A stretch of DNA of 10,186 nucleotides from an uncultured Bacteroidales bacterium (lineage in GTDB: Bacteria > Bacteroidota > Bacteroidia > Bacteroidales > UBA932): assembly GCA_902488725.1 (NCBI GenBank), contig CABTXO010000031.1:1-10186 (forward strand), read 5' to 3'. Below, in pieces: positions 8,251 to 10,186 of the stretch; position 1 is the stretch's first letter; every line of letters starts with the position of its first letter. Both the position numbers and the translations under genes were made by a program. A model generated the notes under the pieces. The model saw nothing but the letters and a program-made list of their open reading frames with translations. It was not told the DNA's origin and ran no database searches.

Positions 8251-9693
8251 ATGAAAAAAATCATATTCATTGCGTTCCTCGCGCTTTTCGCATATTCCTG
8301 CAACACGTCGGAATACGACTTGGAGAATCTGATACCGGAGAACTACAAGCGGGTTGTCAGCATCAAGGGGGCAGGAACGGAAGCTTGGAAATTGTTTGAC
8401 GTCGGGATACCGCTTTCCACAAACATCACGGTCCTCCGCTCCGGCGGAATTCCGGACTTGAGCGCCTCCACGAAACTGGTGCCGATATCCCAGGAAGAAC
8501 TGACCTTGTTCAACGAAAGTTATATTGCCGTGGACCCCTCTTTCTACACGGTTCCGTCCAGCATTGACTTCGCCGCAGGAGAGCGGTTCAAGCAGATACC
8601 CCTTTCTGTCCCGTACGAAAAGATTCAGGAAATAAAAGAACTGGAGAAAACGCTGGAAAAGGGAAAGGTGTTCTGTATCGCAGTCAAACTGGAAACGGAC
8701 GGGATTACCTCGATCGACAAGGATGCCTACTATGTGCTTCGGAAGGTGACGGTAGAGGATCCGAAAATTGATTTCGGTCTGGAGTCGGGCGAGCTTTGGC
8801 GCCGGGGCGATTCGATGAACATCGAGGTCTCGCTTCCGTTTGAGAACAAGGAGTTCACCGTCGCCTGGAATGTCGAATTCGAATCCGATTCTTTCCTCGC
8901 CTTGAACCAGCTCGGAGAATCGCAGCAGATGGGCAACTCGCTGCCGGCAAAGTATCATGTGCACCCGCTGCCGCTTTCTTCCATCCGGAATGCCGAAGTG
9001 AAGTCGATTGCGCCGGGCAGCCAGAAAGCCGTCTACACCATAAAACTTCCCGAAGATGCGGCCTATGGCAACTATTATTTCAAGGTCAAGCTGTCGAATC
9101 CCACGCTCAACGGGAATCCGATCGGTTCCCTGTCCGGAGATGTGGATGCAACCGTCCGATTCGAGTACATGCCGCAGGTGAATCTGACCACCGCGCCCGG
9201 GGCCTATACGGCGCTCGACGGCATGGCCACGGTGGTACCGCCGACCAGCATGATCTTCGTGCCGGAGTCCAGCCATAAGAACAGCGTACCGGAAGCCATC
9301 GACAACAACCCGGGTTCTTTTTGGGAGAACAACTGGGGGGCCGGCGGAAGCTATGGAGTCCGTACCATTCCGTTCAACGCGGCCGTGGATCTGGGCGCTC
9401 CGACGCAGGTCGACTTGCTGGAAATCTGGCGCCGCAGCGGCTACTACGTGACGGACCTGCGTCGTTTCGAAGTGTATGCCGCTGAGACGATGGACTACAG
9501 CAACCGGACTTCGATCGCCTACGGCGGTCTCACCTACCTCGGTGCCGTCGATTTCGGAGGCACGTCCAACAAGAATGTCGCACAGCTGTTCGCGATGGAT
9601 TCCTTCAAGACGCAGTACCTCCTGCTCCGCTTCACGGGATCCAACCGCGGCGCCTGCATCTCCATCGCCGAGATGGGCTGCTGGCACCGGTAG
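8251..9693 (+). CDS. Surface lipoprotein with DUF1735-like and C-terminal F5/8-type (discoidin-like) domains
   Basis: The third gene of the operon, 12 nt after susD. MKKIIFIAFLALFAYSC is a lipoprotein signal with Cys17 as the likely acylated residue. Residues about 30-168 resemble the DUF1735/BT_3987-like N-terminal domain found next to SusD genes (beta-rich, with FYTVPSSIDFAAG and ending in YYVLRKVTVED). Residues about 170-308 look like a second beta-sandwich, ending GDVDATVRFEYMP. Residues about 330-480 look like an F5/8 type C (discoidin-like) carbohydrate-binding fold: AIDNNPGSFWENNW, AAVDLGAPTQVDLLEIWRR, LRRFEVYAA, YLLLRFTG and a final ISIAEMGCW. No catalytic motif is visible. By position and architecture it is probably an auxiliary surface glycan-binding protein for the SusCD complex. 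Codon use in its first third is slightly less GC-rich than in susC and susD. Confidence 0.85.
   Translation: MKKIIFIAFLALFAYSCNTSEYDLENLIPENYKRVVSIKGAGTEAWKLFDVGIPLSTNITVLRSGGIPDLSASTKLVPISQEELTLFNESYIAVDPSFYTVPSSIDFAAGERFKQIPLSVPYEKIQEIKELEKTLEKGKVFCIAVKLETDGITSIDKDAYYVLRKVTVEDPKIDFGLESGELWRRGDSMNIEVSLPFENKEFTVAWNVEFESDSFLALNQLGESQQMGNSLPAKYHVHPLPLSSIRNAEVKSIAPGSQKAVYTIKLPEDAAYGNYYFKVKLSNPTLNGNPIGSLSGDVDATVRFEYMPQVNLTTAPGAYTALDGMATVVPPTSMIFVPESSHKNSVPEAIDNNPGSFWENNWGAGGSYGVRTIPFNAAVDLGAPTQVDLLEIWRRSGYYVTDLRRFEVYAAETMDYSNRTSIAYGGLTYLGAVDFGGTSNKNVAQLFAMDSFKTQYLLLRFTGSNRGACISIAEMGCWHR
9136..9175 (+). repeat. Left arm of a perfect 40-bp inverted repeat
   Basis: These 40 bases encode residues 296-308 of the third lipoprotein (GDVDATVRFEYMP), at the boundary before the F5/8-type domain. 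Their exact reverse complement forms the last 40 bases of the window. The match ends at 9176 (A here, G in the complement of the other arm) and is cut off at the other end by the window edge, so the repeat may be longer. Confidence 0.97.
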
Positions 9694-9729
9694 ATGGCCG
9701 ACATGCACATTTTCAGCGAGTAATGACTT

Positions 9730-9768
9730 TGCCCCAGGGCGTTTCTGCCCTAGGGCATTTCATTTTTT
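9730..9768 (+). terminator. Intrinsic terminator of the susC operon
   Basis: The arms GCCCCAGGGC (9731-9740) and GCCCTAGGGC (9747-9756) form a 10-bp GC-rich stem with one C-A mismatch and a six-base loop (GTTTCT). The flanking T9730-A9757 adds a pair. A U-rich tail with six Ts follows at 9763-9768. It lies 37 nt after the lipoprotein stop and just before the next promoter, so it should end the three-gene transcript. Confidence 0.85.
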
Positions 9769-9771
9769 CCG

Positions 9772-9803
9772 TTTCGGCCGCAACGGAAATCTTTGTATCT
9801 TTG
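9772..9803 (+). promoter_or_regulatory. Bacteroidota promoter for the downstream miaA-like gene
   Basis: TATCTTTG at 9796-9803 matches TAnnTTTG. A TTTC at 9772-9775 lies 20 nt upstream, the correct spacing for a -33 element (consensus TTTG). The predicted transcription start near 9810 leaves about 20 nt before the ATG at 9830. Confidence 0.65.
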
Positions 9804-9829
9804 TTTGATTGACGAAACAGTTGTCGCGC

Positions 9830-10186
9830 ATGTCCAGAAATCCGAAGAACAGGCTGCGGGAACCGATCCCGATTCCGGAGGCGGCGCCGCTCCCGGATCC
9901 CGAAGTCATTGATGTCGAACGCATATTCCAGGAATATGTTTCCGGTGCATTCGACCTGGTGGTCGTGCTCGGTCCCACGGCCTCGGGCAAGACGCGCTAC
10001 GCTGTCAACCTCGCCCGGCAGCTGAATGCGCTGGCTGCACAGGTGAAGTTCGGCGGAACAGCAGCGGAGGGCCGCTACGGTTGCGAAAGGGCTGCTGCCG
10101 AAGTCGTCGGGCGGGGCAGTTTCGCGGAAATTCTGTCGGCGGGCTCGCGGCATGTACTCGAATCGGACGGTTGCATCCACATCTCC
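9830..10186 (+). CDS. miaA: Probable tRNA dimethylallyltransferase, N-terminal fragment with suspect 3' end
   Basis: The frame is open from ATG 9830 to the right edge (119 codons). LVVVLGPTASGKTRYAVNLA carries the P-loop GPTASGKT at 48-55, the form typical of MiaA, which adds a dimethylallyl group to A37 of tRNAs. AEILSAGSRHV at about 99-109 aligns with the MiaA motif AEI(I/L)SADSRQVY. An in-frame TGA at 9806 and the promoter spacing support this start. Oddities: an extension of about 40 residues before the P-loop, where MiaA usually has about 10; an insertion of roughly 30 residues between the P-loop helix and the SADSRQ motif; Gly105 where the family has Asp; and loss of resemblance after Arg107. 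That last point coincides with the 40-bp inverted repeat beginning at 10147, so residues after about 107 are probably not genuine MiaA sequence. MiaA is the best call; another P-loop kinase is less likely. Confidence 0.7.
   Translation, partial: MSRNPKNRLREPIPIPEAAPLPDPEVIDVERIFQEYVSGAFDLVVVLGPTASGKTRYAVNLARQLNALAAQVKFGGTAAEGRYGCERAAAEVVGRGSFAEILSAGSRHVLESDGCIHIS
10147..10186 (-). repeat. Right arm of the 40-bp inverted repeat, at the window edge
   Basis: An exact reverse complement of 9136-9175, running to the last base. It lies within the reading frame of the miaA-like gene. The junction has GCGGCA, which fits both a natural MiaA coding sequence (Ser-Arg-Gln as TCG CGG CAG) and the complement of the lipoprotein gene, so the join is at a microhomology. 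This may be a chimeric or fold-back join or a true rearrangement breakpoint. Confidence 0.95.

Noticed and set aside
5206..9708. A 1,500-codon open frame on the minus strand covering the end of susC, all of susD and the third lipoprotein gene
   Set aside because: It is in exact codon register with the sense genes, which all share one frame because the gaps of 18 and 12 nt are multiples of three. It stays open only because the sense genes avoid TTA, CTA and TCA codons; it ends at the TCA at 5206. The translation is compositionally odd (His/Val/Arg/Gly-rich) with no recognisable domain.
9713..10180. A 155-codon minus-strand open frame beginning MDATVRFEYMP, like a piece of the third lipoprotein
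   Set aside because: The lipoprotein-like start comes only from the 40-bp inverted repeat at the window edge. The remainder is antisense to the miaA-like gene, crosses its promoter and the terminator, and resembles no domain.

Overview
The window looks like a GC-rich chromosome segment from the Bacteroidota, most likely order Bacteroidales. The evidence is a SusC/SusD outer-membrane pair, an Oar-like TonB-dependent receptor, Bacteroidota-type -7 promoter boxes (TAnnTTTG) upstream of most transcription units, and the lack of Shine-Dalgarno sequences. The high GC content and strong avoidance of A-ending Leu/Ser codons would fit Alistipes-like Rikenellaceae or related uncultured gut lineages, but the genus is a guess.

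Layout, left to right. Positions 1-983 (minus) hold the first 327 codons of a large TonB-dependent receptor with an Oar-like N-terminus; the rest lies off the left edge. A 214-bp divergent intergenic region follows, with a TAACTTTG box facing each way and a small palindrome between them. metK (S-adenosylmethionine synthase, 1198-2484, plus) converges on smpB (tmRNA-binding protein, 2513-2968, minus). smpB is divergent from a three-gene outer-membrane uptake operon on the plus strand: a SusC/RagA TonB-linked transporter (3112-6213), a SusD/RagB glycan-binding lipoprotein (6232-8238), and a third lipoprotein with a DUF1735-like N-terminus and an F5/8-type (discoidin-like) C-terminus (8251-9693). 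The intergenic gaps are 18 and 12 nt, and a strong intrinsic terminator at 9730-9768 closes the operon. A new promoter then drives a gene running off the right edge whose P-loop identifies it as probable miaA (tRNA dimethylallyltransferase).

How the genes work together. The SusC-SusD-lipoprotein operon is a nutrient-capture complex: the two lipoproteins bind a ligand, probably a glycan, at the cell surface and SusC imports it in a TonB-dependent way. No glycoside hydrolase, ECF sigma/anti-sigma pair, hybrid two-component sensor or SusR-like regulator is present here, so the substrate cannot be named. metK, smpB and miaA are unlinked housekeeping genes around it.

The most anomalous observation is a perfect 40-bp inverted repeat. 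The last 40 bases of the window (10147-10186) are the exact reverse complement of 9136-9175, which lies inside the third lipoprotein gene at its domain boundary. The probable MiaA sequence stops resembling its family at this junction, after a GCGGCA microhomology. A fold-back or chimeric assembly join is the simplest explanation; a real DNA inversion or rearrangement is the interesting alternative. The final ~40 bases, and any protein read through them, should be treated as suspect.
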